The position numbers and the translations under genes were made by a program. Source: Lentibacter algarum (GTDB taxonomy: Bacteria > Pseudomonadota > Alphaproteobacteria > Rhodobacterales > Rhodobacteraceae). From it: a stretch of 64,000 nucleotides of DNA. Where the stretch lies: assembly GCF_018860975.1 (NCBI RefSeq), contig NZ_JAHKQI010000006.1, forward strand, positions 62,001 to 126,000. The letters run 5' to 3'. The notes under the pieces were generated by a model. That model saw only the letters and a program-made list of their open reading frames with translations. It had not been told where the DNA came from and did no database searches. This document shows, piece after piece, positions 34,232-43,860 of this stretch (positions are counted from its first letter, which is position 1; the number at the start of each line of letters is the position of its first letter).

Positions 34232-36108
34232 CCTTTCTCGTGAAAATAGTCGTAGATCGTTTCGGCGAGTTTGCTTGAAATGCCCGGTGCTGCTTTGAGG
34301 TCAGCCAGCGCGGCGCGGCTGACGGCTTTAGCACTGCCGAAGTGCAAAAGCAGCGCGCGTTTGCGGCCCGCGCCGACGCCGGGCACGTCATCAAGCGGTG
34401 TTGCGCCTATGGCTTTGCTGCGCTTGGCGCGGTGGGTTCCGATGGCGAAGCGATGCGCCTCGTCGCGCAGGCGCTGGACGAAATAGAGCACCGGGTCATT
34501 GTGTCTGAGGGCGAAGGGCGGCTTGCCGGTGCGGTAGAACTCTTCCTTGCCAGCGTCGCGGTCAACGCCTTTGGCCACCCCGACCATGGGGATGTCGTTG
34601 ACACCCATTTCATCCATGATGGCACGCACCGCCGAGACTTGCCCGATGCCGCCGTCTATCAGCAGGAGGTCAGGCCAATGGCCTTCACGCTTGGTCGGGT
34701 CTTCTTTGAGCAAGCGCTTGAAACGGCGCATGAGCACCTCTTTCATCATTCCGAAGTCATCGCCGGGGGTGAGGTCTTCGCCTTTGATGTTGAACTTGCG
34801 GTATTGGTTTTTCATGAAACCTTCGGGGCCGGCGACAATCATTGCGCCGACGGCGTGCGCGCCTTGGATGTGGCTGTTGTCGTAGACCTCGATGCGCTGC
34901 GGCGGGCCGTCAAGGCCAAACGCCTCGGCAAGGCCTTTGAGCAACTTACCCTGCGCAGCGCTGTCGGCCATTTTGCGGGCCAGACTTTCGCGGGCGTTGC
35001 GCGAGGCGCTCTCGACAAGCTCGGCCTTTTCGCCACGCATAGGCAACAGGACTTCGACCTTGCGGTCGGCCTTTTCGCTGAGTGCTTCTGCGAGCAGCTC
35101 GGGGTTTTCTAGCGGGTGCGAAACGAGAAGCAATCGCGGTGGCTCCTTGCTGTCGTAGAACTGGCCGATGAAGGCTTCCAGGACTTCGCTTTCTTCGATC
35201 TCGGCGCTGCCAACCCGCGGGTAGAAATCGCGGTTGCCCCAGCTTTGGTTGGCGCGGATGAAGAACACCTGAACGCAGGCTTGGCCGCCCTCAAGGTGCA
35301 GCGCGATCACGTCGGCTTCAGGGGTTGAGCGCGGGTTGATGCCCTGCGCGCCTTGGAGCTGGGTGAGCGCTTTTATGCGGTCCCGGATGGCGGCGGCTTT
35401 CTCAAAAGCGAGGCTGTCGGAGGCGGCTTGCATGTCAACTGCGAGCTTGCTTTGCAGGCCGGTTGATTTGCCTGACAGGTAGCGCTCGGCGTCGCGGACG
35501 TTTTCGGCGTAGTCTTCGGCGCTGATCTTGCCAACGCACGGCCCCGAGCAGCGTTTGATTTGATATTGCAGGCAAGGCCGCGTGCGGGTTTCAAAGTCGC
35601 TATCGCTACAGTTGCGCAAAAGGAAGATACGCTGAAGCTGCGCCAGTGAGCTGCTCACCGCACGAGCCGAGGCGAAGGGGCCATAGTAGTTTCCCTTTTG
35701 CTTTTTGGCACCGCGATGGCGTTTGATCATCGGAAAGTCGTGATCGGTGACCAAAATATTCGGGAAGCTTTTGTCGTCGCGCAGGAGCACGTTGTATTTC
35801 GGTTTGAGCTGTTTGATCAGGTTTTGTTCAAGCAGCAGCGCTTCGGTTTCTGTCTTTGTTGTCAGAAACATCATCTCGGTGGTTTCCGAGATCATCTTGA
35901 GAATGCGGCCCGAATGCCCCTTTGGCCGCGTGTAGCTTGTCACCCGGGCTTTGAGGTTGCGCGCCTTGCCGACGTAGAGCACCCGCGCCTGCGCGTCGAG
36001 CATACGGTAGACGCCCGGCTGGCCAGTGAGCATGCGCACATATGCAGCGATCACTTCGTGACCGGCTGGCACGGGTTTGCTCTCGGTTTCGGGGGGGTGC
36101 TCACTCAT
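34228..36108 (-). CDS. uvrC: Excinuclease ABC subunit C
   Basis: UvrC makes the two incisions in nucleotide excision repair. The 626-residue protein has the GIY-YIG domain ([23 protein letters not shown]), the UVR motif region ([27 protein letters not shown]), the RNase H-like endonuclease core ([29 protein letters not shown]) and a C-terminal helix-hairpin-helix pair ([19 protein letters not shown]). Confidence 0.95.
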   Translation of the reverse strand: MSEHPPETESKPVPAGHEVIAAYVRMLTGQPGVYRMLDAQARVLYVGKARNLKARVTSYTRPKGHSGRILKMISETTEMMFLTTKTETEALLLEQNLIKQLKPKYNVLLRDDKSFPNILVTDHDFPMIKRHRGAKKQKGNYYGPFASARAVSSSLAQLQRIFLLRNCSDSDFETRTRPCLQYQIKRCSGPCVGKISAEDYAENVRDAERYLSGKSTGLQSKLAVDMQAASDSLAFEKAAAIRDRIKALTQLQGAQGINPRSTPEADVIALHLEGGQACVQVFFIRANQSWGNRDFYPRVGSAEIEESEVLEAFIGQFYDSKEPPRLLLVSHPLENPELLAEALSEKADRKVEVLLPMRGEKAELVESASRNARESLARKMADSAAQGKLLKGLAEAFGLDGPPQRIEVYDNSHIQGAHAVGAMIVAGPEGFMKNQYRKFNIKGEDLTPGDDFGMMKEVLMRRFKRLLKEDPTKREGHWPDLLLIDGGIGQVSAVRAIMDEMGVNDIPMVGVAKGVDRDAGKEEFYRTGKPPFALRHNDPVLYFVQRLRDEAHRFAIGTHRAKRSKAIGATPLDDVPGVGAGRKRALLLHFGSAKAVSRAALADLKAAPGISSKLAETIYDYFHEKG

Positions 36109-36409
36109 CTCGGGGCTTTCTTGATTCGGGCCAGTTGCTGCAATGTTACCTCACTTGCCGCAAGAGAAAACCTGTCCACGGTTCTTGTGGATAACTCTGG
36201 GTGTAACATACGGCGAGCGCCGAAATTCTGTTGTATTTGGTGGGGTTCGTTGATCTGCCTAAAAATTAGGCACATTAGCAACGCCTTGAAACTTAAGGAT
36301 AATTTTTATTGCTTTCGGCAACCCACTGGAAACATTAGGTTTTTGTAAACTATTTGTGAAGCCTCCGGCGCTTCGGTGCATGACTTACCTTGCGTGAACG
36401 TCCTGTGGC
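36109..36409. other. Intergenic region with a DnaA-box-like site
   Basis: These 301 bp lie between uvrC and the SDR gene, both on the minus strand. The part next to uvrC should hold the uvrC promoter. TGTGGATAA at 36186-36194 is a perfect DnaA box (reverse TTATCCACA). The stretch 36255-36355 is AT-rich and includes CCTAAAAATTAGG (36259-36271). I see no open reading frame and no second clear DnaA box. Confidence 0.5.
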
Positions 36410-37189
36410 TTACTCAACACCCAACACATCAGGCGTTTGCCAGCCAAGGTGTTGGCCTCCGTCGACGCACAAAAGCTGGCCAGTTACGGCGGGTGCGTCG
36501 AGGAAATAGTACAGTGCCGCGGTGATGTCAGAAGGGTTCGCGCCGCGTTTGAGCACGGTGTTGGCGCGCTGGTTTGTGAAGTGATCCTCGCTCTGGCGCG
36601 CGCCGATCAGGGTTGGGCCGGGGCCGATCGCGTTGACGCGTATGTGCGGCGCAAGCCCCTGCGCGGCGGTCTGCGTGAAGGCCCAGAGGCCCATCTTTGC
36701 GATGGTGTAAGTCGAGAACTCGGGTGTGAGCTTACGCACCCGTTGATCAACCATATTGATGACGAGCCCAGCAGCGACAAGCTCGCCACGGCTGTCGGCG
36801 TTCGCCTTGGGAGACTGCGCGGCAAAGGCTTGCGTGAGCACGTAAGGCGCGCGCAGGTTCGAGCCGATGTGACGGTTCCAGCTTTCAAGCGTGGCGGTTT
36901 GCAGAGTGTCATATTCAAACACCGACGCGTTGTTGATGAGGCAGGTCAGCGGCTTGCCGACGGCTTTGCTTGCGCGCGCAACGAGGGCCTGCGTGGCCTC
37001 TTCATCCAGCAAATCGGCCTGCAATGCGATGGCGTTAACGCCCTGCTCTTTCAGCTCTTGAACCAGCGCTTCGGCGGCCTTTGACGAACTGTTGTAATGC
37101 ACCGCAATGTCATAGCCGCGTGCGGCCAAAGCGCGGGCCATTTCGGCCCCCAAACGCTGTGCGCCACCGGTTATGAGGGCGGCACTCAT
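36410..37189 (-). CDS. SDR family oxidoreductase, FolM/pteridine reductase-like
   Basis: This is a 259-residue Rossmann enzyme. The start at 37189 (MSAALITGGAQRLG) overlaps the antiporter stop as ATGA. The NADP-binding motif is TGGAQRLG with HYNSSSK following beta-2, and the active site has YTIAK. The usual catalytic Ser position reads NMVDQR, an Asp, as in pteridine reductases such as FolM. Dihydrofolate or dihydromonapterin reduction is inferred. The protein is probably made together with the upstream antiporter. Confidence 0.78.
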   Translation of the reverse strand: MSAALITGGAQRLGAEMARALAARGYDIAVHYNSSSKAAEALVQELKEQGVNAIALQADLLDEEATQALVARASKAVGKPLTCLINNASVFEYDTLQTATLESWNRHIGSNLRAPYVLTQAFAAQSPKANADSRGELVAAGLVINMVDQRVRKLTPEFSTYTIAKMGLWAFTQTAAQGLAPHIRVNAIGPGPTLIGARQSEDHFTNQRANTVLKRGANPSDITAALYYFLDAPAVTGQLLCVDGGQHLGWQTPDVLGVE

Positions 37190-38148
37190 GCCATCACCAC
37201 GATAACAATATAGCCAAGGTAAAGAGCTGTCAGCAACACGCCCCAAGCGCGGGTGAGATTGCGTTTGAAGAAAACAAAAGGCACCAGCATGAGTGTCGCG
37301 CCGAGCATCACCCAGAGATCAAACCGCAGGAATTGCTCATCAACAGGGATCTTCCCGACAAGTGCAGTAACGCCGATGATTGCCAGCAAGTTGAACATGT
37401 TAGAGCCGATGACATTGCCGAGCGCGACATCGGCCTGACGGCGCAGCGCGGCCATTGTTGTTGTCGCCAACTCCGGCAGCGACGTGCCAAGTGCGACCAA
37501 CGTGAGGCCGATCACCGGCTCGCTGATATGGAAGGTGCGCGCGATGTTGATAGCAGCGTCAACCAGCAAGTCCGCACCAAGCGGCAGGCCGACAAGGCCG
37601 AGCACCAGAAACAGAATGATCTTCCACCACGGCAGCTCGGGGTCGGCGCCTTCGAGGTCTTCAAGGTCATCCTCGCAGGGCGCGCAGGTCGCAGCGTTGC
37701 GGCGGTGTGCGCGGGCATGCATAAAGCTGTCCGTCAGGATCGCGGCGAGCACGGCCAGGAGCGCCAGCCCTGCCCAAAAGTCAAACACCCCACGGAAGGC
37801 CAGCGCGATAAACAACAGCGTGCCGCCGAGCATATAGGCAAAGTTTTTGCGGGTATCGCACTCGGATGTATGCATTGTCGCCAGCAGCGCCGGAAAGCCG
37901 AGCACCAACAGCACGTTGGCGGTGTTGGAACCGACAACATTGCCCATCGCGATGCCGGGTGCGCCGTCAAACACCGCACGAATGGCGATGAGCAACTCGG
38001 GTGCGGATGTGCCGAAAGCGACGATGGTAAGCGAAACGATGAGGGCCGGAATACCGACGCGCAGCGCGAGGTTTACCGCACCACGCACGAGGCTATCACC
38101 TGCCAGAAGCAGGATCACCAAACCAAGCACTGCATAGAGCCAATCCAT
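37186..38148 (-). CDS. Calcium/sodium antiporter (YrbG/CaCA family)
   Basis: The 320-residue membrane protein has the duplicated alpha repeats of the CaCA family: AFGTSAPELLIAIRA in the first half and ALGTSLPELATTTMA in the second, each followed by a VGSNT- or IGSNM-type loop. About ten helices are visible. A cytosolic loop with acidic residues (EDDLEDLEGADPE) lies between the halves. Confidence 0.92.
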   Translation of the reverse strand: MDWLYAVLGLVILLLAGDSLVRGAVNLALRVGIPALIVSLTIVAFGTSAPELLIAIRAVFDGAPGIAMGNVVGSNTANVLLVLGFPALLATMHTSECDTRKNFAYMLGGTLLFIALAFRGVFDFWAGLALLAVLAAILTDSFMHARAHRRNAATCAPCEDDLEDLEGADPELPWWKIILFLVLGLVGLPLGADLLVDAAINIARTFHISEPVIGLTLVALGTSLPELATTTMAALRRQADVALGNVIGSNMFNLLAIIGVTALVGKIPVDEQFLRFDLWVMLGATLMLVPFVFFKRNLTRAWGVLLTALYLGYIVIVVMA

Positions 38149-38151
38149 GCT

Positions 38152-38316
38152 TTAACCTTTACCTTTGCAGGGGCATTGCCCCTTGCCGATACGAAACCGC
38201 CCACAAGAGGGGCAGCGTTTGTTGGCGATCATCTTGCTGCCCGGGAGGGTGAGCTTGCCGAACATTGCCAGCACGCCCATGCCCACCAAAAACAGTGTGA
38301 CGATCTTGAAAATCAT
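38152..38316 (-). CDS. Small membrane protein with zinc-ribbon-like tail
   Basis: The 54-residue product (start at 38316) has one N-terminal helix (IFKIVTLFLVGMGVLAMFG) followed by a cytosolic tail with CPSCGRFRIGKGQCPC. This tail has two CxxC/CxC pairs that could bind one zinc ion. It lies four bases after the S49 peptidase stop and four bases before the antiporter, so it is part of the same transcript. I know no function for it. Confidence 0.72.
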   Translation of the reverse strand: MIFKIVTLFLVGMGVLAMFGKLTLPGSKMIANKRCPSCGRFRIGKGQCPCKGKG

Positions 38317-38320
38317 CGCG

Positions 38321-39118
38321 TTACAGCCCGAAGCGGGCATATTCGGCCCGCTCTTCCAAAGCGGTTAGCCCGTCTTGCACGATCTGCGCGCCAAACCGCG
38401 GCAGGAGCGGCTTTTTGCGGCTGTGGCGGATGAGCTTAACCTTGTCGCCGTAGAGCTCTTTGAGCTTTGGAACAAGGTGTGCCTGCCCGTCGATGAGGCC
38501 GAGCGCTTCCGCTTTGCCAGCGAGCCAGAACTCACCTGTAAAGAGTTCCTCGCCCATCACCAGCTTGCCTTCACGGCGGGCTTTGACGTGGTCAATAAAC
38601 AGCCCGTGCATGTCATCAAGGATGCTCTTGAGGCGCTTCACGTCGGCGGGGTTTTCTTTAACGAACGGGTCAAGCTGCGACTTTGAGCTGCCAGCAGTGT
38701 GCACGCGCCGCTCTATGCCCTGACGCTCTAGCAAAACCTGCGCGCCGAAACCTGCCGAGATCACTCCGATCGAGCCAACAATGCTTCCGCCGTCTGCCCA
38801 GATATCGTCTGCCGCACAAGCGAGCCAATAGCCGCCCGAGGCCGCAACGTCTTCAACAAAGGCGTGCACGGGGATGTTTTTTTCGTCGGCCAAGCGGCGG
38901 ATGCGCGAGGCGATGAGGGCCGATTGCACCGGAGAGCCACCCGGCGAGTTGATCACCAGCGCCACGGCGTCGGGCTTGCCTTTGGAGAAGGCTTTGTCGA
39001 TCAGCGGGCCAAGGCCAGCGTCATTGAGGGCGCCACGACCACCGGAGGCTATGGTGCCAGCAAGCGTCAGAACAGCAACGCGCTTAGCGGATTTTTTGAA
39101 AGGGATTTTTAGTTTCAT
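38321..39118 (-). CDS. S49 family peptidase (SppA-like)
   Basis: This 265-residue membrane-associated serine protease is of the short SppA/SohB type. It lacks an obvious transmembrane helix at the very N-terminus (KIPFKKSAKRVAVLTLAG). Active-site features are INSPGGSPVQSA and VEDVAASGGYWLACAADDI, where the Ser of SGGY is the probable nucleophile, and IGSIGVISAGFG. Signal peptide or other membrane-protein fragment degradation is the known role of the family. Confidence 0.87.
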   Translation of the reverse strand: MKLKIPFKKSAKRVAVLTLAGTIASGGRGALNDAGLGPLIDKAFSKGKPDAVALVINSPGGSPVQSALIASRIRRLADEKNIPVHAFVEDVAASGGYWLACAADDIWADGGSIVGSIGVISAGFGAQVLLERQGIERRVHTAGSSKSQLDPFVKENPADVKRLKSILDDMHGLFIDHVKARREGKLVMGEELFTGEFWLAGKAEALGLIDGQAHLVPKLKELYGDKVKLIRHSRKKPLLPRFGAQIVQDGLTALEERAEYARFGL

Positions 39119-39218
39119 ATTGGCTCATGTAGACAGCGTGATGCCTGCAAACAAGGGCTGCACGCTATGTTGACGTAGGGTGCATGCAAAAAACTTGAAC
39201 GAGTGCGGCTTGAGAGCA

Positions 39219-39980
39219 TCATGGCTTGATTTTATACCCAGTCTTAAAGATCAGCCCGATGATCACCATGCAGAGCAAGGTAAAGCCGGAGATGGCCAGC
39301 AGTGACAGGCCAATTGGCACGTCGGCGGCACCGTAGAATGACCAGCGGAAGCCGGAGATCAGGTAGACCACAGGGTTGAAAAACGACACGCTTTGCCAAA
39401 CGGGCGGGAGCATCGAGATCGAGTAGAACGCGCCGCCGAGGAAAACCAGCGGCGTCACAACGAGCAGCGGGATCAGCTGGAGTTGCTCGAAGTTACCCGC
39501 CCAAATGCCGATGATGAAGCCAAACAGCGAGAAGCTCAGGCAGGTGAGGATCAGGAAGGCGAGCATCGCCAGCGGATGATCTATTTGCAGATCAACAAAC
39601 AGCGCCGAAGTGGCGAGAATAACAAGCCCGATGAACAGTGCTTTTGTCGCTGCCGCGCCGACGTAACCGAGCACGATTTCAACGAAGTTGACCGGCGAGG
39701 AAAGCAACTCGTAGATCGTGCCCATGAACTTGGGAAAATAGATGCCGAAACTGGCATTGCTAAGTGATTGGGTCATCACCGAAAGCATGATCAGCCCCGG
39801 CACAATGAAAGCGCCGTAAGAGATACCGTCGACCTCCTGAATGCGCGATCCGATGGCTGTGCCAAAGACCACGAAATAGAGGGATGTCGAGATCACCGGA
39901 GAGATCAGGCTTTGCCCGATGGTGCGGAAAAAGCGTGTCATTTCGAAAAAGTAAATTGCCCAGACTGCTTTGAAGTTCAT
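39219..39980 (-). CDS. ABC-2 type transporter permease
   Basis: The 253-residue inner-membrane protein has six hydrophobic segments and the ABC-2 signature region ([23 protein letters not shown]). It is overlapped at its start by 4 bp with the ATPase gene, with which it forms an exporter. Substrate unknown; related systems export drugs, polysaccharides or lipids. Confidence 0.87.
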   Translation of the reverse strand: MNFKAVWAIYFFEMTRFFRTIGQSLISPVISTSLYFVVFGTAIGSRIQEVDGISYGAFIVPGLIMLSVMTQSLSNASFGIYFPKFMGTIYELLSSPVNFVEIVLGYVGAAATKALFIGLVILATSALFVDLQIDHPLAMLAFLILTCLSFSLFGFIIGIWAGNFEQLQLIPLLVVTPLVFLGGAFYSISMLPPVWQSVSFFNPVVYLISGFRWSFYGAADVPIGLSLLAISGFTLLCMVIIGLIFKTGYKIKP

Positions 39981-40903
39981 GCTGCGCTCTCCCCGACAAG
40001 TCCAACGAAGATCTCTTCAAGGCTTGACTGTTTTGTGTGTAAATCGGCCAGTTTCAAGCCTGCTTTGGAAAGGTCTGCGATCAACGCTGTGATGCCTGTT
40101 GCCTCGCCTTGAGCGTCAAAGCTGTAGGTGATCATTTCGCCTTCCTCCGAGAGTGTTAGCGCGTAGCTTGCCAGTGTTTTCGGGATCGACGTCACCGGCT
40201 CTCGTAGGGTAATTTGCAGCTCTTTTTTGCCCATCCGCGCCATCAGCGCGTCTTTGTTCTCAACCAGCAAAAGCGCGCCGCCGTTGATCACACCGATGCG
40301 GTCGGCGATGGCCTCGGCTTCTTCAATGTAGTGCGTGGTCAGAATGATCGTCACGCCGTCTTTTTTGAGATCAGCAACGATCTCCCACATATCGCGGCGC
40401 AACTCGACATCAACACCGGCGGTCGGCTCGTCGAGGAACAGAACGCGCGGCGAATGACTGAGCGCTTTGGCGATCAGAACGCGACGCTTCATCCCGCCGG
40501 AAAGGGCCAGAATGCGCTCGTTACGTTTGTCCCAAAGTGACAGTTTTTTGAGGATATCCTCGATATGCGCCTCATCGCGCGGGAGGCCAAAGAGGCCACG
40601 TGTGAAGCGCACGGCGTCAGCGACTTTGGAGAACTGATCGAGAGCGATCTCTTGCGGCACCAGACCGACAAGGCTGCGCGCGGCGCGGTAGTCGCTCACC
40701 ACGTCATGCCCGCCAATTTTCGCCGTGCCGCCCGTTGGCGACACAAGGCCGCAAACCGCTGAAATCAAAGTGGTTTTACCCGCGCCATTGGGGCCAAGAA
40801 GAGCCAGGATTTCGCCTTCCTCAATGTCGAGTGTGACGCCTTTAAGCGCCTGAAATCCGCCTGCATATGTCTTCTCAAAATCGCGAATTTCGACGATCGC
40901 CAT
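39977..40903 (-). CDS. ABC transporter ATP-binding protein (partner of ABC-2 permease)
   Basis: This 308-residue ATPase has Walker A ([10 protein letters not shown]), signature LSGGMKRRV and Walker B ([12 protein letters not shown]). I start at 40903 ([16 protein letters not shown]); the frame extends 19 codons upstream without family sequence. The C-terminal 80 residues form the DUF4162-like tail of exporter ATPases. Confidence 0.9.
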   Translation of the reverse strand: MAIVEIRDFEKTYAGGFQALKGVTLDIEEGEILALLGPNGAGKTTLISAVCGLVSPTGGTAKIGGHDVVSDYRAARSLVGLVPQEIALDQFSKVADAVRFTRGLFGLPRDEAHIEDILKKLSLWDKRNERILALSGGMKRRVLIAKALSHSPRVLFLDEPTAGVDVELRRDMWEIVADLKKDGVTIILTTHYIEEAEAIADRIGVINGGALLLVENKDALMARMGKKELQITLREPVTSIPKTLASYALTLSEEGEMITYSFDAQGEATGITALIADLSKAGLKLADLHTKQSSLEEIFVGLVGESAA

Positions 40904-41039
40904 TGGCTTGCTCCCGCAGTTCTGTCGGTGGTTTGAGCGAACACTAGCGCGAGGCCGCAAGAGTGGAAAGCGGGTTTTGTCGCAAAGCGGCTAGCGCTGT
41001 CGCGGGCAGGCTGTTAGCGCTGTGAAAAAGGAGCAACAC

Positions 41040-42020
41040 ATGGGCGAGGCACAAAACCGGCCGACAGCGGGCATTTTGTTTTTGATCGTTGGCGTGATCG
41101 CGATCACGTTCAATGACTTGATGATCAAGCTCTTGTCGGGTGGCTATCCGCTGCATGAGATCGTGTTTATCCGCTCCAGCATCGGGATTATGGCCAGCCT
41201 CGTGTTTGTGTATTTGGAGGGCGGCTTTCAGATACTACGCACCAAAACGCCGGGGCTTCACCTGTTGCGCGGCATCATTATTGTGATCTCGAACATGACA
41301 TACTTTGCCGCGCTTGCAGCTTTGCCGCTGGCCGACGCAACGGCACTGTTCTTTGTTGCGCCGCTGTTGATCACGCTGCTCTCTATCCCGCTGCTTGGTG
41401 AAAAAGTCGGCGCTTGGCGGCTTGGCGCGGTGGTTGCCGGCTTTGTCGGCGTGCTCTTGATGATGCTGGCGTGGCGCGGCGATGAGGCACCAGCGGATGT
41501 GCCGTTTATCGTGCTCGCGCTGCCGATTGTTGCTGCGCTGACCTATGCGCTCAACCAAATTATGACACGCAAGCTCGGGGTGGCCAGCAAAGCGAGCGCG
41601 ATGTCGGTTTACATCCAGCTGACGTTTATTGTGGTGTCACTTACGTTTTTTGTGGTCGCAGGCGACGGCAGGTTTGCGAGCGAAACGACAAACGAGAGCC
41701 TGCAATTCTTGCTGCGCGCTTGGGTGATGCCCGAGGGGAACGACCGCTGGGTGTTTGCCGCACTTGGGCTTAACTCGGCGGTGATCGGCTATTGCCTCGG
41801 GCAGGCCTATCGCCTCGCTGATGCGGCGACGATAGCCCCGTTTGAATACCTCGGCCTGCCGCTGGCGGTTTTTTGGGGCTGGCTCATTTGGGCAGAATTC
41901 CCCGCGCCCTTGGTGCTCGCGGGGATCGCGCTCATTATGGGCTCGGGGCTATTTGTGTTTGTGCGCGAACGCATCAAAACAAGACCGATGATCAAGAAAC
42001 GCGTGCATCGAAGATACTAG
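41040..42020 (+). CDS. EamA/DMT family transporter
   Basis: This is a 326-residue protein with ten hydrophobic helices in two halves, as in EamA drug/metabolite transporters. The start is the ATG at 41040 with AAGGAG seven bases upstream; an earlier in-frame GTG at 41022 lies before this site. Motifs include ALPLADATALFFVAPLL in the first half and TIAPFEYLGLPLAVFWGWLI in the second. Its stop shares CTAG with the enoyl-CoA hydratase. Confidence 0.87.
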   Translation: MGEAQNRPTAGILFLIVGVIAITFNDLMIKLLSGGYPLHEIVFIRSSIGIMASLVFVYLEGGFQILRTKTPGLHLLRGIIIVISNMTYFAALAALPLADATALFFVAPLLITLLSIPLLGEKVGAWRLGAVVAGFVGVLLMMLAWRGDEAPADVPFIVLALPIVAALTYALNQIMTRKLGVASKASAMSVYIQLTFIVVSLTFFVVAGDGRFASETTNESLQFLLRAWVMPEGNDRWVFAALGLNSAVIGYCLGQAYRLADAATIAPFEYLGLPLAVFWGWLIWAEFPAPLVLAGIALIMGSGLFVFVRERIKTRPMIKKRVHRRY

Positions 42021-42889
42021 CGGTTGGTTTTGGGCAACGGTTGGTTTGTCGTCCAATCCCAAGTGCCTTCGTCGCGGTTTTGCACAGCTTCTTTCCACCC
42101 CTTCTCCTCGGATTGAGCTTTGAAGTTTAGCCCCTCAGGGGAGTGGCGTGTAATGCCGTCAAACACAGTCGCAAGGCGTTGGGTTGACGTGATGCTGGCC
42201 TCGATTGTCTGGTTGATGACCATTTTTTGCATCGCCAATTGGTTGATCGGCACAGAGGCCATACGCGCGGCCAAGGCTTCGACTTCGTCATCAAGTTGAT
42301 CGTCTGGCACAGCTTTGAGAACGAGACCCATTTCAGCAGCCTCAACGCCAGAGATTTTGTCGCCCGTGAACATCATACGTTTGGCCTTTTCCGGCCCTAG
42401 GCGATAGACCCACATCGCCGTTGTCGGACAGCCCCAAACGCGCACGGGCATGTAGCCGATCTTGGCGCTTTCGCCCATAACGACCATGTCACAGCAGAGC
42501 GCGATGTCAGAACCACCAGCGACAGCAAAACCGTGAACTTTACATAGAACCGGCTTCATGCAGCGAAACAGCGACATGAAATTCTGGGTGTTCGACCACA
42601 TGAACTTATAGTCTTTGATCGGGTCCCAAGGCATCTCTTGGGTGACGTTGTTGGTTCCGTTTTTCTCGGCGTAGAACGCGAGATCGTAGCCTGCACAAAA
42701 GGCCGCTCCATTGCCCGACAGCACGATCACATGCACGCCGGTGTCGGCCTCGGCCATGGCAACTGCAGCAGCAAGCTCACCCGGCAGATCATCGTCAATT
42801 GCGTTCATCACTTCGGGCCGGTTGAGCGTGATACGCGCTAGGCGGCCGTCTTTCTCATAGAGCACTGTTCTGAAGCTTGTAGAAGTCAT
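42017..42889 (-). CDS. Enoyl-CoA hydratase/isomerase family protein
   Basis: The 290-residue crotonase-fold protein starts at 42889 (MTSTSFRTVLYEKDGR), with GAGGAG upstream. It has the LNRPEVMNAIDD N-terminus and the oxyanion-hole segments LSGNGAAFCAGYDLAF and VHGFAVAGGSDIALCCDMVV. The catalytic Glu positions of classical hydratases are not both evident (AKIGYMPVRVWGCP), so isomerase or other crotonase activity is possible. Confidence 0.85.
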   Translation of the reverse strand: MTSTSFRTVLYEKDGRLARITLNRPEVMNAIDDDLPGELAAAVAMAEADTGVHVIVLSGNGAAFCAGYDLAFYAEKNGTNNVTQEMPWDPIKDYKFMWSNTQNFMSLFRCMKPVLCKVHGFAVAGGSDIALCCDMVVMGESAKIGYMPVRVWGCPTTAMWVYRLGPEKAKRMMFTGDKISGVEAAEMGLVLKAVPDDQLDDEVEALAARMASVPINQLAMQKMVINQTIEASITSTQRLATVFDGITRHSPEGLNFKAQSEEKGWKEAVQNRDEGTWDWTTNQPLPKTNR

Positions 42890-42958
42890 AGTTTTCTCCT
42901 CTTTTAAGAAAAGAACCACTGCTTTGGCAGCCGAACAAAGGGTTTTTAGGTTACGCTA

Positions 42959-43002
42959 CGTCATCCTAAGTGACGCCACAAAAATGGCGCTATTTAGCGT
43001 CA
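42959..43002. promoter_or_regulatory. Cluster of TGACG half-sites upstream of the HTH gene
   Basis: CGTCA at 42959, TGACG at 42971 and CGTCA at 42998 form alternating inverted copies, including TGACGC / GCGTCA arms at 42971-42976 and 42997-43002. A TTGACA sequence follows at 43008-43013. The region is between an enoyl-CoA hydratase start (minus) and an HTH gene start (plus), so an operator is plausible. Confidence 0.4.
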
Positions 43003-43071
43003 TCTTCTTGACAAGCGACACTTCAATACCGCAACAATTCAACCGACATTAACCCTTTGATTTTTTGTTTT

Positions 43072-43860
43072 ATGCCCGACGATATCCCTTCAAGGCAACA
43101 GCGACAGCAGGTTCTTGTGAACAAAGAAGAGTTTTATGACCGGCTAAAACGGGCGATCGACGCCTCTCTCAAGTTCCACGGCTCGACCGAAAAAGCTGCG
43201 GCAGCTGGCGGGCGCTCGCAGCACTATCTTGATATGGTGCTGGCCGAAAAAACCGAGCCCGGGTTTTTCTTTGTGGCGCAGCTCGCACGCGAGCTCGGGA
43301 TTTCGATGAACTACCTTGCCGGGGTAACCAACGAGCCTTTTGATATTTCAACCTTGATGCCGGGCGACAATATGGACCCCGCCGCGCTTGGCTTTTTCGA
43401 TCAGATTTCGGGCAAGTTACGGCAGGCCGCACTCAAGCGCGGGAGTGAGCCGACTTTTCATGACGTGCTCGAACTCTGGCACCAGCATGAAAAGAAGCTA
43501 GAGGCTTTTGAAACAATCATCGAGTGGTTCGACATTTACGAGGTCCCCGATGCCAAGGCTGACGGCATTCAGCTTGTGCGCATGGGCTCCAACAGTTTGG
43601 CCGCACGCACCCTTGAAAGCGCGAACCTCTCAACATTGCAGTATGCGCTTGATCATGTTGACGACGACCTGAAGAGCGGGCTTTTGAACGCTTATCGTGA
43701 CGCGGCAAGTGGCAAGCCTATTCTGACCGAGGAAGTGCTAAACGTGCGCGCGCCTGGCAGCAACCAGAAGATCGAACTCAAGTATTTCCGCCTCTTGCTG
43801 CGCGTCGTGTGTAAAGACGGCAAGGCTACGATTCTGAGCTACTCACAAGCGTTCCGGTGA
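43072..43860 (+). CDS. HTH (XRE-like) protein with PAS-like C-terminal domain
   Basis: If started at the ATG at 43072, the protein has 262 residues. Residues 15-75 form an XRE-like helix-turn-helix region (KAAAAGGRSQHYLDMVLAEK then ELGISMNYLAGV). The C-terminal part (about 150-260) resembles a PAS/sensor domain by pattern (IQLVRMGSNSLAARTLESAN, PILTEEVLNVR). No ribosome-binding site stands out. Its end overlaps the convergent GNAT-like gene by 18 bp. I cannot name it further. Confidence 0.68.
   Translation: MPDDIPSRQQRQQVLVNKEEFYDRLKRAIDASLKFHGSTEKAAAAGGRSQHYLDMVLAEKTEPGFFFVAQLARELGISMNYLAGVTNEPFDISTLMPGDNMDPAALGFFDQISGKLRQAALKRGSEPTFHDVLELWHQHEKKLEAFETIIEWFDIYEVPDAKADGIQLVRMGSNSLAARTLESANLSTLQYALDHVDDDLKSGLLNAYRDAASGKPILTEEVLNVRAPGSNQKIELKYFRLLLRVVCKDGKATILSYSQAFR

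Noticed and set aside
34342-35112. 256-codon open frame opposite uvrC
   Set aside because: uvrC motifs are intact on the minus strand; the plus-strand product resembles nothing known.
36109-36409. Chromosome replication origin
   Set aside because: Only one perfect DnaA box, no dnaA, parAB, hemE or similar neighbours; rpmH-rnpA at 60.5 kb does not mark the origin in Alphaproteobacteria.
37333-38433. 366-codon open frame on the plus strand opposite the Ca/Na antiporter
   Set aside because: Composition is Gln/His/Arg-rich, as expected from the complement of a membrane-protein gene; the antiporter repeats are clear on the minus strand.
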